DNA of 64,000 bases from JBGSUZ01 sp043770095. GTDB taxonomy: Bacteria > Bacillota > Clostridia > Peptostreptococcales > Acidaminobacteraceae. The translations under genes and the position numbers were made by a program. The stretch covers positions 1 to 64,000 of the forward strand of contig JAYVIR010000065.1 of NCBI GenBank assembly GCA_043770095.1, written 5' to 3'. Below are positions 44,856-53,102 of the stretch, piece after piece. The stretch's first letter is position 1. The number at the start of each line of letters is the position of its first letter. The notes under the pieces were generated by a model that saw nothing but the letters and a program-made list of their open reading frames with translations, was not told the origin of the DNA and made no database searches.

Positions 44856-46724
44856 ATGTCTATTAATCATGAAACAGCGAAAGAACATGCAAAAGACCCT
44901 GCTGTGTCATGCTGTAGATTTGAAGCTGGCACAGTTATAGGCCCTTCAAACCTCGAAGATCCGGCGATTTTCTCGGATCTTACAGATTCAGGTTTACTTA
45001 CTATTCCTGCAAACTGTCTGACCATTGATCAAGTATTGGGTGCAACTTTAACAAAAACGGTGGATGCGTTAACGCCATTCACAGCAGACGTGCTTGATAA
45101 GGTTGTTTCTACAGAAGCAACTCCAGCACCTACAGCGACAGCAACTGCAACACCAGTAGTAGCGGCTGCAGCAATCACACCAATGGTGTCGGTAGCTAAC
45201 AATGGCGGCGTGCTTCGCATTCACATTGGCGAAGGAAAAGATATCAATCTTGAAATTCCAATGGGCATGGGTATGGGTATGGCTGCACCAGAAGCGGCAG
45301 TGACAGCTCCAGTAGCTGAAGCGGTTGTTTCAAATGTAACAGCAGCGCCACAAGAAGAGAAAGTGATTCGTGAACTTGTAAAAAAACATTACCAAATCGA
45401 TAAAGTTGAACTTGGACCTGAGACTAAAATCGTTGGCAGAACGCTTTTCATTAGAGAAAGCGTATGTCAAGATGCAGTTTCTTGTGATCATCTTGTTGTG
45501 AGCATCAAATTCGACATCATCACACCAGATGATTACGGTAAGTACTCTGAAACATTCATGGACGTTCAACCGATTGCTGTTAAAGAAGAAGGCGAACTTG
45601 GTCATGGTATTACAAGAGTTATTGATGGCGTAATCATGGTTGTAACAGGTACAGATGAAGGCGGCGTTCAGATTGGTGAATTCGGTTCTTCAGAAGGTAT
45701 CATCGAAAGAAATGTTATGTGGGGTCGTCCTGGTGCTCCTGATAGAGGCGAAATCTTTATTAAGACTGAAGTCGTTATCAAAGAGCATACAAATATGGAG
45801 AGACCAGGTCCTCTTGCTGCTCATAAAGCATCTGACTTTATTACGCACGAAATCAGAGAAGCTCTCAAGCAATTTGAAGGCGAAGCTGATTCTGTGGAAG
45901 TTTTCTCACAAAAACGTAGACCAGGCAAGAAAAAACTCGTTATCGTTAAAGAAATCATGGGCCAAGGCGCAATGCACGATAATCTTATTCTTCCAATTGA
46001 GCCAGTTGGCGTTCTCGGCGGCAAGCCAAACGTTGACCTTGGTAACGTACCAGTAATGCTTGCACCAACAGAAGTTCTTGATGGTGGTATCCATGCACTT
46101 ACTTGTATCGGACCAGCTTCGAAGGAAACTTCTAGACACTATTGGAGAGAACCGCTTGTTATGGAAGCAATGAACGATGAAGATTTCGATCTTTGTGGCG
46201 TAATATTTGTTGGTTCACCACAAGTCAATTCTGAAAAATTCTATGTATCACGTCGTTTAGGCATGATGGTTGAAGCTTTAGATGTTGACGGTGTAATCAT
46301 CACAACTGAAGGCTTCGGAAACAACCATATCGACTTTGCTAGCCACCACGAGCAAGTAGGTATGAGAGGCATTCCGGTAGTAGGTATGACATTCTCAGCG
46401 AACCAAGGTGCACTTGTTGTTGGTAACAAGTACATGGTAAGCATGGTTGACCTTAACAAATCTAAGATGGGTATCGAAAATGAAATCCTTTCTAACAATA
46501 CACTTTGCAAAGAAGATGCATTAAGAGCGCTTACAATGTTAAAAGCTCGCATCGGCGGCGAAGAAATCAAGAAAGCTGAAAAGAAGTGGAATGTAAACGT
46601 AAAGCAAAACAACATTGAAGTCATTGAAAAAGAAATTAACCTCAAAGTTGAACAATTGCCAAACGAACAGTCTCTTGAAAAATCAGAAAAACGTCTTAGA
46701 ATTTACGAAATTGAAGAAAACTAA
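44856..46724 (+). CDS. prdA: D-proline reductase proprotein PrdA
   Basis: A 622-residue proprotein. PrdA is cleaved at a Thr-Cys bond, and the cysteine becomes a pyruvoyl group that binds D-proline as a Schiff base. Here the site is Thr416-Cys417 in HALTCIGPASKETS, giving ~45 kDa and ~23 kDa pieces as in known enzymes. The N-terminal part includes an Ala/Thr/Pro-rich linker (~87-125) and EFGSSEGIIERN further in. With PrdB it reductively opens the proline ring to 5-aminovalerate in the Stickland reaction. ATG 44856 follows AGGAGG. PrdD and PrdE in the same operon correspond to its two halves. Confidence 0.96.
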   Translation: MSINHETAKEHAKDPAVSCCRFEAGTVIGPSNLEDPAIFSDLTDSGLLTIPANCLTIDQVLGATLTKTVDALTPFTADVLDKVVSTEATPAPTATATATPVVAAAAITPMVSVANNGGVLRIHIGEGKDINLEIPMGMGMGMAAPEAAVTAPVAEAVVSNVTAAPQEEKVIRELVKKHYQIDKVELGPETKIVGRTLFIRESVCQDAVSCDHLVVSIKFDIITPDDYGKYSETFMDVQPIAVKEEGELGHGITRVIDGVIMVVTGTDEGGVQIGEFGSSEGIIERNVMWGRPGAPDRGEIFIKTEVVIKEHTNMERPGPLAAHKASDFITHEIREALKQFEGEADSVEVFSQKRRPGKKKLVIVKEIMGQGAMHDNLILPIEPVGVLGGKPNVDLGNVPVMLAPTEVLDGGIHALTCIGPASKETSRHYWREPLVMEAMNDEDFDLCGVIFVGSPQVNSEKFYVSRRLGMMVEALDVDGVIITTEGFGNNHIDFASHHEQVGMRGIPVVGMTFSANQGALVVGNKYMVSMVDLNKSKMGIENEILSNNTLCKEDALRALTMLKARIGGEEIKKAEKKWNVNVKQNNIEVIEKEINLKVEQLPNEQSLEKSEKRLRIYEIEEN

Positions 46725-46773
46725 AACTTAGTATGTTGATCTAGAATCATTCAACAGGAAAAGGAGCTTAAAA

Positions 46774-47031
46774 ATGGAACAACTTCAATATGGCGATAAG
46801 CTGATACTCATGGAAGGTGTCATCGTGGAAATGAATGATGGCTCTGTAGCGATTGATTTAAAAGGCAGACTTGGGTATCTTAAAGTACCGATGAGGATGC
46901 TTATTTCAAACTATGAACTCAAATTAGGTCAAGAAGTTGGCTTCATGATGAGCTACCCAGAAGTGTTAAATGATGGAGATAACGAACACTATATCAGTAA
47001 TCTTCAAAAATTACAGAAAGAGGGGAGATAG
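46774..47031 (+). CDS. Small conserved prd-operon protein (CBO2463/CBO2479-type)
   Basis: An 85-residue, beta-rich protein (YGDKLILMEGVIVEM, GRLGYLKVPMRMLI, LGQEVGFMMSYPEV). I recognise it as the small protein commonly found between prdA and prdB in proline-reducing Clostridia. Its function is not established. AAGGAG precedes ATG 46774, and prdB starts 3 bases after it, implying coupled translation and perhaps a role in assembly or maturation (inference). Confidence 0.72.
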   Translation: MEQLQYGDKLILMEGVIVEMNDGSVAIDLKGRLGYLKVPMRMLISNYELKLGQEVGFMMSYPEVLNDGDNEHYISNLQKLQKEGR

Positions 47032-47034
47032 AAA

Positions 47035-47760
47035 ATGAGTTATAAGCCAGTAAAAGGTTTGCAATCAGAAATTTTTGTACCTGTAACTCCGCCTCCAGTT
47101 TGGGCGCCGGTTACTAAAGAATTAAAAGATATGACAATTGCCCTTGCAACAGCAGCGGGTGTTCACTTAAAAACTGATCCAAGATTTAATTTCGCTGGAG
47201 ACTTCTCATTCAGAGTTATTCCTAACAATATACCATCAAGCGAACTTATGGTTTCACATGGTGGTTACGATAATGGCGATGTTAATAAAGACATCAACTG
47301 CATGTTCCCAATCGATAGATTGAACGAACTTGCTGCAGCAGGTTTCATCAAAGCAGCAGCACCTGAACACTTCGGTTTCATGGGCGGCGGCGGAGATCAA
47401 GCCAAATTTATCAATGAAACTGGTCCAGAAATTGCTAGAAGACTCAAGGCAGAAAATGTCGACGCAGTTCTTCTAACAGCTGGCTGAGGCACTTGTCACC
47501 GTACAGCTGTACTTGTACAGCGTGCGATTGAGGAATCGGGTATTCCTACAATAATCATTGCGGCACTTCCTCCAGTAGTAGCACAATCAGGAACTCCTAG
47601 AGCAGTAGCTCCCCTTGTACCAATGGGCGCAAATGCAGGTGCTCCAAATGATATCGTGATGCAAACAGCAATTACTAGAGAGGCGCTTGAGTATTTAATC
47701 AAGATTCAGAGTTCTGGTAAAATCATTCCACTTCCATACGAATACAACGCAAAAATATAA
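47035..47760 (+). CDS. prdB: D-proline reductase selenoprotein subunit PrdB
   Basis: A 241-residue selenoprotein. The frame carries an in-frame TGA at 47485-47487 (residue 151) in the context LLTAG-U-GTCHRT, and continues 90 codons (VLVQRAIEESGIP, PPVVAQSGTPRAVAPL) to TAA 47758. The selenocysteine and the nearby Cys in UGTC form the redox centre that attacks the proline C-N bond held by the PrdA pyruvoyl. A stem-loop GCTGT-ACTTGT-ACAGC (47506-47521) lies 18 bases after the UGA and may be the SECIS. A standard gene caller would end this gene at 47487. Confidence 0.95.
47506..47521 (+). other. Candidate SECIS stem-loop in prdB
   Basis: GCTGT (47506-47510) and ACAGC (47517-47521) pair around ACTTGT, within the usual distance of the Sec UGA codon. 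By-eye fold only. Confidence 0.4.
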
Positions 47761-47774
47761 GACATAACCTCATG

Positions 47775-47798
47775 GCGGGGGGGGAACCCCCTCGCTTG
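47775..47798 (+). terminator. GC hairpin between prdB and prdD
   Basis: An eight-G run followed by AA and CCCCC, then TCGCTTGTTTT. It could partly end transcription after prdB so that prdD-F are made at lower level. The T run is short. Confidence 0.45.
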
Positions 47799-47820
47799 TT
47801 TTAAGTGGAGGAGGTCACGT

Positions 47821-48582
47821 ATGGAAAAAGAAATTATTTTAAGAAGATTGGTTATTCGCTCATTTCACGTCAATCAAATTGAGGTGGCTGAGAAAATGAC
47901 CCTTATAAATAATAAGCTAAAGTTGAGTTTGGCATCCATCGAGGGCATTGTTTCACAGACAAATCTTGTTGAGAAAATGTCGGTGTCAATTATTAAACCT
48001 AGTGATCATAATTGTGAAATCAATACAATTATGGATATTATACCGATATCGACAAAAGTCTTAGGTGGCTTAGGCGAAGGTATAACCCATACAATGACTG
48101 GTGTATATGTACTTTTGACAGGTGCGGATGAAGATGGCAAACAAATGTCTGAATTCGGGTCATCCGAAGGTAATCTAAGTGAAAAATTATTCTTGAATCG
48201 TGCTGGAACGCCAAGTGCGAGTGACTTGATTATACATATCGATGTTACTTTGACGGGTGGACAAATTTATGATCGCAATTTACCGCTTGCCGCATTTAAA
48301 GCATCTGATGCTTACATTCAAGAAATCAGAAACGTATTGAAATCAAAAGAATCAGCGGAAGCAACAGAAAAGCATGAATTTTTCGACAAGCAGAAACCGA
48401 ATCGAAAGAAAGTCGTTATTGTTAAGCAAATTGCTGGACAAGGCGCCATGTATGATAATCAATTGTTTTCCGATGAACCAAGCGGGTTAAAAGGCGGAAA
48501 GTCAATTATAGACATGGGAAATGTACCAATCATACTCTCAGCAAACGAGTATCGAGATGGTGCACTCCGATCAATGACCTAA
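47821..48582 (+). CDS. prdD: PrdD, paralogue of the PrdA N-terminal (beta) part
   Basis: A 253-residue protein similar to PrdA residues ~165-415: VVSIK/SVSIIK, LGEGITHTMTGVYVLLTGADEDG against PrdA's GHGITRVIDGVIMVVTGTDEGG, EFGSSEGN, PLAAFKASDAYIQEIR, IAGQGAMYDN. It stops with GALRSMT, exactly where PrdA has GGIHALT before its cleavage cysteine. It lacks the PrdA N-terminal 160 residues. PrdD occurs in most prd operons and its role is unproven. GGAGGAGG serves ATG 47821. prdE follows after 30 bases. Confidence 0.9.
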   Translation: MEKEIILRRLVIRSFHVNQIEVAEKMTLINNKLKLSLASIEGIVSQTNLVEKMSVSIIKPSDHNCEINTIMDIIPISTKVLGGLGEGITHTMTGVYVLLTGADEDGKQMSEFGSSEGNLSEKLFLNRAGTPSASDLIIHIDVTLTGGQIYDRNLPLAAFKASDAYIQEIRNVLKSKESAEATEKHEFFDKQKPNRKKVVIVKQIAGQGAMYDNQLFSDEPSGLKGGKSIIDMGNVPIILSANEYRDGALRSMT

Positions 48583-48612
48583 GCTTAGTCTGTTATAAAG
48601 GACGGTGATATA

Positions 48613-49095
48613 ATGGGGATTGGGCCATCTACCAAAGAAACCAGCCTTCATCACTTTAGAGACCCATTGCTAGACCTTGTATCCTCTGATGATGATATTG
48701 ATTTACTTGGCATCATTGTTGTGGGGACACCACAAGACAATAAAGAAAAATATTTTGTCGGACAAAGAACTGCGGCTTGGGTTGAAGCAATGCGAGCAGA
48801 TGGCGTTATTCTATCTGTGGACGGATGGGGAAACTCCCATGTTGATTTTGCTAATACGATCGAAGAAATAGGAAAAAGAAACATTCCTATAGTAGGGATG
48901 AGCTTTGTAGGTACACAAGGAAAATTTGTTGTTACCAATCCTTACATGGATACCATTGTTGACTTCAATAAATCTGAAGCTGGAATTGAAACTCAGGTGG
49001 TTGGTGAAAATACAGTGACAAAGCTTGATGCTAGAAAAGCCTTGGCTTTTTTAAAATTAAAGATGCAAAAGAAAGCAAAAATAGATGAATTTTAA
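48613..49095 (+). CDS. prdE: PrdE, paralogue of the PrdA C-terminal (alpha) part
   Basis: A 160-residue protein similar to PrdA residues 417 to ~580. MGIGPSTKETSLHHFRDPL parallels PrdA CIGPASKETSRHYWREPL; VVGTPQDNKEKYFVGQR, WGNSHVDFA and IPIVGMSFVGTQG all have PrdA counterparts. The residue matching PrdA Cys417 is Gly2 after the start Met, so no pyruvoyl group can form by the PrdA mechanism. It may act in a heteromer with PrdD as a regulatory or assembly pair (inference). ATG 48613 follows AGGACGGTG. Confidence 0.88.
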   Translation: MGIGPSTKETSLHHFRDPLLDLVSSDDDIDLLGIIVVGTPQDNKEKYFVGQRTAAWVEAMRADGVILSVDGWGNSHVDFANTIEEIGKRNIPIVGMSFVGTQGKFVVTNPYMDTIVDFNKSEAGIETQVVGENTVTKLDARKALAFLKLKMQKKAKIDEF

Positions 49096-49148
49096 TGAAA
49101 TTAATAGAATAATTCTTTTATGACCTTTATATTTTAATTAGAAACGTA

Positions 49149-49154
49149 TATAAT
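49149..49154 (+). promoter_or_regulatory. Possible internal promoter of prdF
   Basis: TATAAT in the 74-base prdE-prdF gap; no good -35 at proper spacing, so the call is weak. AAGGAGGT at 49156-49163 is the prdF ribosome site. Confidence 0.3.
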
Positions 49155-49169
49155 TAAGGAGGTAATTGG

Positions 49170-50177
49170 ATGAAAGTGATAAGAAGCATTCACGCAGTAG
49201 ATTCTCACACAATGGGAGAACCTACAAGAATTATTATCGGTGGCATTCCCAAGATCCCTGGCGCAACAATGGCTGAAAAGAAAACATATCTTGAAGAAAA
49301 TCTTGATCATCTTCGAACTGCAACGATGTTGGAACCACGTGGACATAATGACATGTTTGGTTCAATCATCACAGCGCCAGCAAATGAGGAAGCAGATTTT
49401 GGCATCATTTTCATGGATGGTGGCGGCTATTTGAATATGTGTGGTCATGGTTCAATTGGTGCTGTAACAGTCGCAATTGAAACAGGTATGGTTGAAGCGG
49501 TTGAGCCAGTAACAACTGTTTTGATGGATACACCAGCAGGTTTGGTTAAGGCAACAGCTCAAGTGATAAGTGGAAAAGTGAAAGAAGTATCAATCGTTAA
49601 CGTGCCATCTTTCCTTTACAAAAGAGATGTAACGGTTGAAGTGCCAGAGCTTGGTGAAATTAAATTTGACATTGCATTTGGTGGTAGCTTCTTCGCAATT
49701 ATCAGTGCAAAGCAACTTGGTCTTAAGGTCGAGCCTAGCAACACAAATAAACTTACAGAATTAGCGCTCAAAATTAGAGATATTATCAATGAGAGTGTAG
49801 AAATTCAACATCCAACGCTTAGTCACATCAAAACAGTTGATCTGGTAGAAATCTATGACGATGCCACTCATCCAGATGCACACTACAAAAACGTTGTTAT
49901 CTTTGGACAAGGACAAGTTGACCGTTCGCCATGTGGTACAGGAACTTGTGCAAAACTCGCAACATTGTTTGCAAAAGAAGAATTAAAGGAAAGTGAAACA
50001 TTTATTTACGAAAGTATTTTGGGTACGCTTTTCAAAGGTAGAATTGTTGGAAAGTCTACTGTCGGAGAATTTGACGCAATTATTCCTGAAGTTACAGGGG
50101 CAGCGTTCATTACCGGCTTCAATCACTTTGTAATTGATCCTGAAGATCCAGTTAAATACGGGTTCTTACTTAAGTAG
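49170..50177 (+). CDS. prdF: Proline racemase
   Basis: A 335-residue PLP-independent racemase. The two catalytic cysteines are visible: Cys91 in NMCGHGS and Cys255 in SPCGTGTC, one on each face of the substrate. HTMGEPTRIIIGG and MLEPRGHNDMFGS are family signatures. Cys (not Thr) at both positions marks a true racemase rather than a hydroxyproline dehydratase. It converts L-proline to the D-form used by PrdAB, linking amino acid supply to the reductase. Confidence 0.96.
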   Translation: MKVIRSIHAVDSHTMGEPTRIIIGGIPKIPGATMAEKKTYLEENLDHLRTATMLEPRGHNDMFGSIITAPANEEADFGIIFMDGGGYLNMCGHGSIGAVTVAIETGMVEAVEPVTTVLMDTPAGLVKATAQVISGKVKEVSIVNVPSFLYKRDVTVEVPELGEIKFDIAFGGSFFAIISAKQLGLKVEPSNTNKLTELALKIRDIINESVEIQHPTLSHIKTVDLVEIYDDATHPDAHYKNVVIFGQGQVDRSPCGTGTCAKLATLFAKEELKESETFIYESILGTLFKGRIVGKSTVGEFDAIIPEVTGAAFITGFNHFVIDPEDPVKYGFLLK

Positions 50178-50202
50178 ACTGGTGTCTTTACAAAAGGAAT
50201 GC

Positions 50203-50232
50203 TTCCAAAACAAAATTTTGGAATGTTTTTTT
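50203..50232 (+). terminator. Intrinsic terminator after prdF
   Basis: TTCCAAAA (50203-50210) pairs with TTTTGGAA (50216-50223), followed by TG and a T8 run. Confidence 0.8.
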
Positions 50233-50285
50233 AAAACACGTTGTTAAGAGAATAACAAACAAAAATGCAAACATGGGGGATATTT

Positions 50286-51158
50286 ATGTCATTAATTACG
50301 ATTGTTCTAAGTGTACTTGGCGCATTAACTGCATGGTCTACATTTGTCTTTGGAAGAGATGCTAGCGCTAAAAAAGCAGATTGGGAGACAGATACAAATT
50401 TCGTAACATCAGGTCTTATTGGTTTTGCTACTAATTTCTTCGATACACTCGGTATCGGTTCTTTCGCACCAACAACTGCACTTTTTAAAGCATTCAAACA
50501 AGTTCATGACCGTATTATTCCTGGCACGCTCAACGTGTCTATGACTATTCCGGTAGTTGTGGAAGCTTTTATCTTTATGACAGTTATTGAAGTTGAACCA
50601 ATCACATTGGTTGCTATGTTAGCTTCTGCTACAGCAGGCGCATGGGTTGGCGCAGGCATCATTGCTAAATTCTCAGAAAAGAAAATTCAATTAACAATGG
50701 GTATTGCACTTCTTGTAACTGCATTCTTAATGTTCTCAAGCAAAATGGGCTGGATGCCTGGTGGTGGCGAAGCAATCGGCCTTACTGGTATGAAATTGGG
50801 AATTGGTATCGTTGGTAACTTTATACTTGGCGCACTTATGACAGCTGGTATTGGTCTTTACGCACCATGTATGGCACTTGTATACTTCCTTGGCTTATCG
50901 CCACAAGTAGCATTCCCAATCATGATGGGTTCATGTGCATTCTTAATGCCAGTAGCATCTGTCAAATTTGTTAAAGAACAGGCATATAATATGAAAGCTT
51001 CAGTTGCAATCGCAATCTGTGGTACGGTTGGCGTATTCATTGCAGCGTATATCGTTAAATCATTACCGCTTGATATTCTCAGATGGTTAGTAATTGGCGT
51101 TATTCTTTACACATCTGTAACAATGCTTATTTCTTACCTTAAAAACACTGATAAATAG
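50286..51158 (+). CDS. TSUP-family (TauE/SafE) membrane permease
   Basis: A 290-residue protein with about eight membrane segments, e.g. IVLSVLGALTAWSTFVFG, LIGFATNFFDTLGIGSF, LTMGIALLVTAFLMFSS, VGNFILGALMTAGIGLY, and VLRWL-like C-terminal helices. Layout and GxxxNFFDTLGIG motif fit the TSUP (sulfite exporter TauE/SafE) family, which moves small anions. The GGGGGAT ribosome site points to ATG 50286, not ATG 50265. It follows the prdF terminator by 54 bases and ends with a strong terminator. Its location suggests transport linked to proline reduction; substrate unknown. Confidence 0.8.
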   Translation: MSLITIVLSVLGALTAWSTFVFGRDASAKKADWETDTNFVTSGLIGFATNFFDTLGIGSFAPTTALFKAFKQVHDRIIPGTLNVSMTIPVVVEAFIFMTVIEVEPITLVAMLASATAGAWVGAGIIAKFSEKKIQLTMGIALLVTAFLMFSSKMGWMPGGGEAIGLTGMKLGIGIVGNFILGALMTAGIGLYAPCMALVYFLGLSPQVAFPIMMGSCAFLMPVASVKFVKEQAYNMKASVAIAICGTVGVFIAAYIVKSLPLDILRWLVIGVILYTSVTMLISYLKNTDK

Positions 51159-51175
51159 TTTTATTTTAAAAAAAT

Positions 51176-51217
51176 AAAAAACGCTTTCTATTTCAATTTG
51201 AAATAGAAAGCGTTTTT
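51176..51217. terminator. Strong bidirectional-looking terminator closing the prd region
   Basis: AAAACGCTTTCTATTTCA pairs with TGAAATAGAAAGCGTTTT almost perfectly (17-18 base pairs, short loop ATT), followed by TTGTGTTTT. Confidence 0.92.
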
Positions 51218-51391
51218 GTGTTTTCTAAAACATTTTTTTAAAATGTTAAACTCAGTCTCTTAATATTACGAAAACTTCAATTATTCGACTGATAATACAG
51301 CAAGAATTTTCTGTGATTTGTGCTATACTTTATAAAGAATTATGGGATAAAAACTGTATAGCGTTTTGTTGCAAGTTTAGGGGGATATAGT

Positions 51392-51907
51392 GTGGAGTAT
51401 TTAATTTTCTTACTTATTATGGTGGCAAAAATTGTTGAAGTTTCTATGGCAACCGTTCGTACAGTTTTGATTACAAAAGGTGAGCGGACCATTGCATCTG
51501 CGATTGGTTTTTTTGAAGTCATGTTATGGATTTATATTGCCAGTGCCGTGTTGGGTAAAATTTCTGAAAACCCTATGAAAGCGATTTTCTATGCACTTGG
51601 TTTTGCAATTGGTAATTATGTTGGATGCGTGATTGAAGAAAAATTGGCAATCGGTCTTACAGAGGTTCAAATTATAGTCAGTGAAGAAACTGGAGTGGCG
51701 TTAATAGAGTATATCAGAGAATGTGGTTTTGCTGTAACCGTTGTAAGAGGTGAAGGTAGAACGCAGGTCAGATCAATTCTGTATATTTTTACTCCCCGTA
51801 AGAGGGTCAATGAGTTGGTCGAAGTGGTTAAGAGAAAGGATCATGATTGCGTAATTGCAGTTTCTGATACTAAGCATGTTCACGGTGGGTTTGGTATAAT
51901 GAAGTAG
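51392..51907 (+). CDS. DUF2179/UPF0316 family membrane protein
   Basis: A 171-residue protein. An N-terminal part with three membrane segments (YLIFLLIMVAKIVEVSM, SAIGFFEVMLWIYIASAVLG, AIFYALGFAIGNYVG) is followed by a soluble DUF2179 domain (CGFAVTVVRGEGRTQVRSILYIF; DHDCVIAVSDTKHVHGGFG). UPF0316 proteins are of unknown function. GTG 51392 follows AGGGGGA. Probably monocistronic: terminator upstream and a convergent gene downstream. Confidence 0.85.
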   Translation: MEYLIFLLIMVAKIVEVSMATVRTVLITKGERTIASAIGFFEVMLWIYIASAVLGKISENPMKAIFYALGFAIGNYVGCVIEEKLAIGLTEVQIIVSEETGVALIEYIRECGFAVTVVRGEGRTQVRSILYIFTPRKRVNELVEVVKRKDHDCVIAVSDTKHVHGGFGIMK

Positions 51908-51927
51908 ATATGAATTTACTCCAAAAT

Positions 51928-51961
51928 GGCTCGGTTATTTTAAATGCAAAAAATGGTTGTA
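51928..51961 (+). repeat. Remnant copy of the corA 3' end
   Basis: GCTCGGTTATTTTAAA, three differing bases, then AAAAAATGGTTGTA repeats the end of corA (41221-41254) with 31 of ~34 bases identical. In the CorA frame it encodes LGYFKCKKWL. It is read in antisense as the last codons of the CPBP gene. Confidence 0.75.
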
Positions 51962-52849
51962 TAGGGGACGTCCTAATACGGTTAAAATACTAAAGCATAG
52001 TATAATCGAAACGACGATAGAGCCTTCTGCACCAAACGCCCCGCCCGTGAGAAGGTCAGATCCAACTGCATGGCCAGGTTCAAGAAGTGATCCGCCAATG
52101 ATGGGATTGCCACTGACAGAAATGCCAAAAATATTGCCTTGTGCCCAGTTCCAAGAACAGTGAAAACCGCAAACCGCCCAGAGATTTTCTGTTTTTAGCG
52201 TATAGAAAATGGCGAAGAGGCCATATAGAGTCAGGTTCCCTACTGACAATGCGGTAAGACCATTGTTGGCAATGTGAAGAAGACTGAAAATTGTAGATGA
52301 AAGGATGATTCCCGTCAGGACGTGTTTTCTTGATGTGACTTGAAAAAGCCAGCCGCGTGTTAGAATTTCTTCTGAGGCGCTTTGCACCATCCATCCTGGA
52401 AGGATAATCAGTATGCTCGTCCAGACGAATAGATTATTTCCGTTAAAGGCAATGGTTTCGATCGTATAGACATTGAAAAGAAGTGCGATAATAAAATAGA
52501 GCGTCATGAGGCCAAGGCCCAGTCCAAACCCCTTAAGATAGGTGCGAAGTTGCCACTTGTTTGGGAAACCAAGACTGGAAATTGGCCTTTTTTCTATTCG
52601 GTTTACCCATAAAGCAACGATAACGGCTATTGATAAGAACGGAAAAATGAGTTCTGTGGTGGTAAATTTAAGCGTGATGAGCATTGGGTGGCGCCAATTG
52701 TCTGAGAACGTATTAAAAATATCTGTGAAAGGCCATGCAAGGATTTCGCTGACAACGAGCATGAGTAGGAACAGCAATAAAGCGATGGCTGGGTGGGGTC
52801 TGAAACGTGAAGTTAAAGCGTCGGTGACGTGTGGGTTGTTTTTGTACAT
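51935..52849 (-). CDS. CPBP-family intramembrane metalloprotease
   Basis: A 304-residue membrane protein with about eight hydrophobic segments. The CPBP (Abi/CAAX protease) motifs are EEILTRGWLFQ (Glu-Glu and Arg), SSTIFSLLHIAN (His) and CGFHCSWNWAQGN (His/Asn). This family includes CAAX prenyl proteases and bacteriocin-immunity-type proteases; the substrate here is unknown. AGGAGACT before ATG 52849 on the minus strand supports the start. Its last ~10 codons (YNHFLHLK) come from the antisense of a corA 3' remnant, so the natural C-terminus was probably replaced. Confidence 0.87.
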   Translation of the reverse strand: MYKNNPHVTDALTSRFRPHPAIALLLFLLMLVVSEILAWPFTDIFNTFSDNWRHPMLITLKFTTTELIFPFLSIAVIVALWVNRIEKRPISSLGFPNKWQLRTYLKGFGLGLGLMTLYFIIALLFNVYTIETIAFNGNNLFVWTSILIILPGWMVQSASEEILTRGWLFQVTSRKHVLTGIILSSTIFSLLHIANNGLTALSVGNLTLYGLFAIFYTLKTENLWAVCGFHCSWNWAQGNIFGISVSGNPIIGGSLLEPGHAVGSDLLTGGAFGAEGSIVVSIILCFSILTVLGRPLYNHFLHLK

Positions 52850-53102
52850 GCAAGTCTCCTAATGTATGAGAGTGGATTTATAGAGTAAGTTTACAGGTTT
52901 AACGGTAGTAATTCAAGATGAAGCACTAGAATTACTACCAAATAAATCTATTGATATACGCTTTACTAGAGCATAAAAAAGGAATGTAGCACGCCATAAA
53001 ATGAGTAGACTACATTCCTTTATATTTTTCATCAATAATCATTTTGCAAATTTCACTACTAGATAGACCGTGGAAGTTGAAATCAGTCCAAAAGAGAGAA
53101 CT
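52850..53102. other. Intergenic stretch with two hairpins
   Basis: GGTAGTAATTC (52904-52914) pairs perfectly with GAATTACTACC (52929-52939). The plus strand across it also reads TVVIQDEALELLPNKSIDI up to a stop at ~52976, possibly the tail of a lost gene; no start exists. The second hairpin is a terminator, listed separately. Confidence 0.4.
52978..53028. terminator. Terminator hairpin
   Basis: AAAGGAATGTAG (52978-52989) pairs with CTACATTCCTTT (53010-53021), then ATATTTTTC. Oriented for plus-strand transcripts, it would end the possible lost gene before it; its A-rich left flank also suits minus-strand use. Confidence 0.7.

Noticed and set aside
45655..46056. Plus-strand ORF of 133 codons
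   Set aside because: Shadow frame inside prdA, whose frame is clearly coding.
47485..47487. PrdB read as a truncated pseudogene
   Set aside because: The in-frame TGA is the known selenocysteine position and the frame continues 90 codons with family motifs.
48613..49095. prdE as a broken copy of prdA
   Set aside because: It has its own ribosome site, an intact frame, and prdD/prdE are normal separate genes of prd operons.
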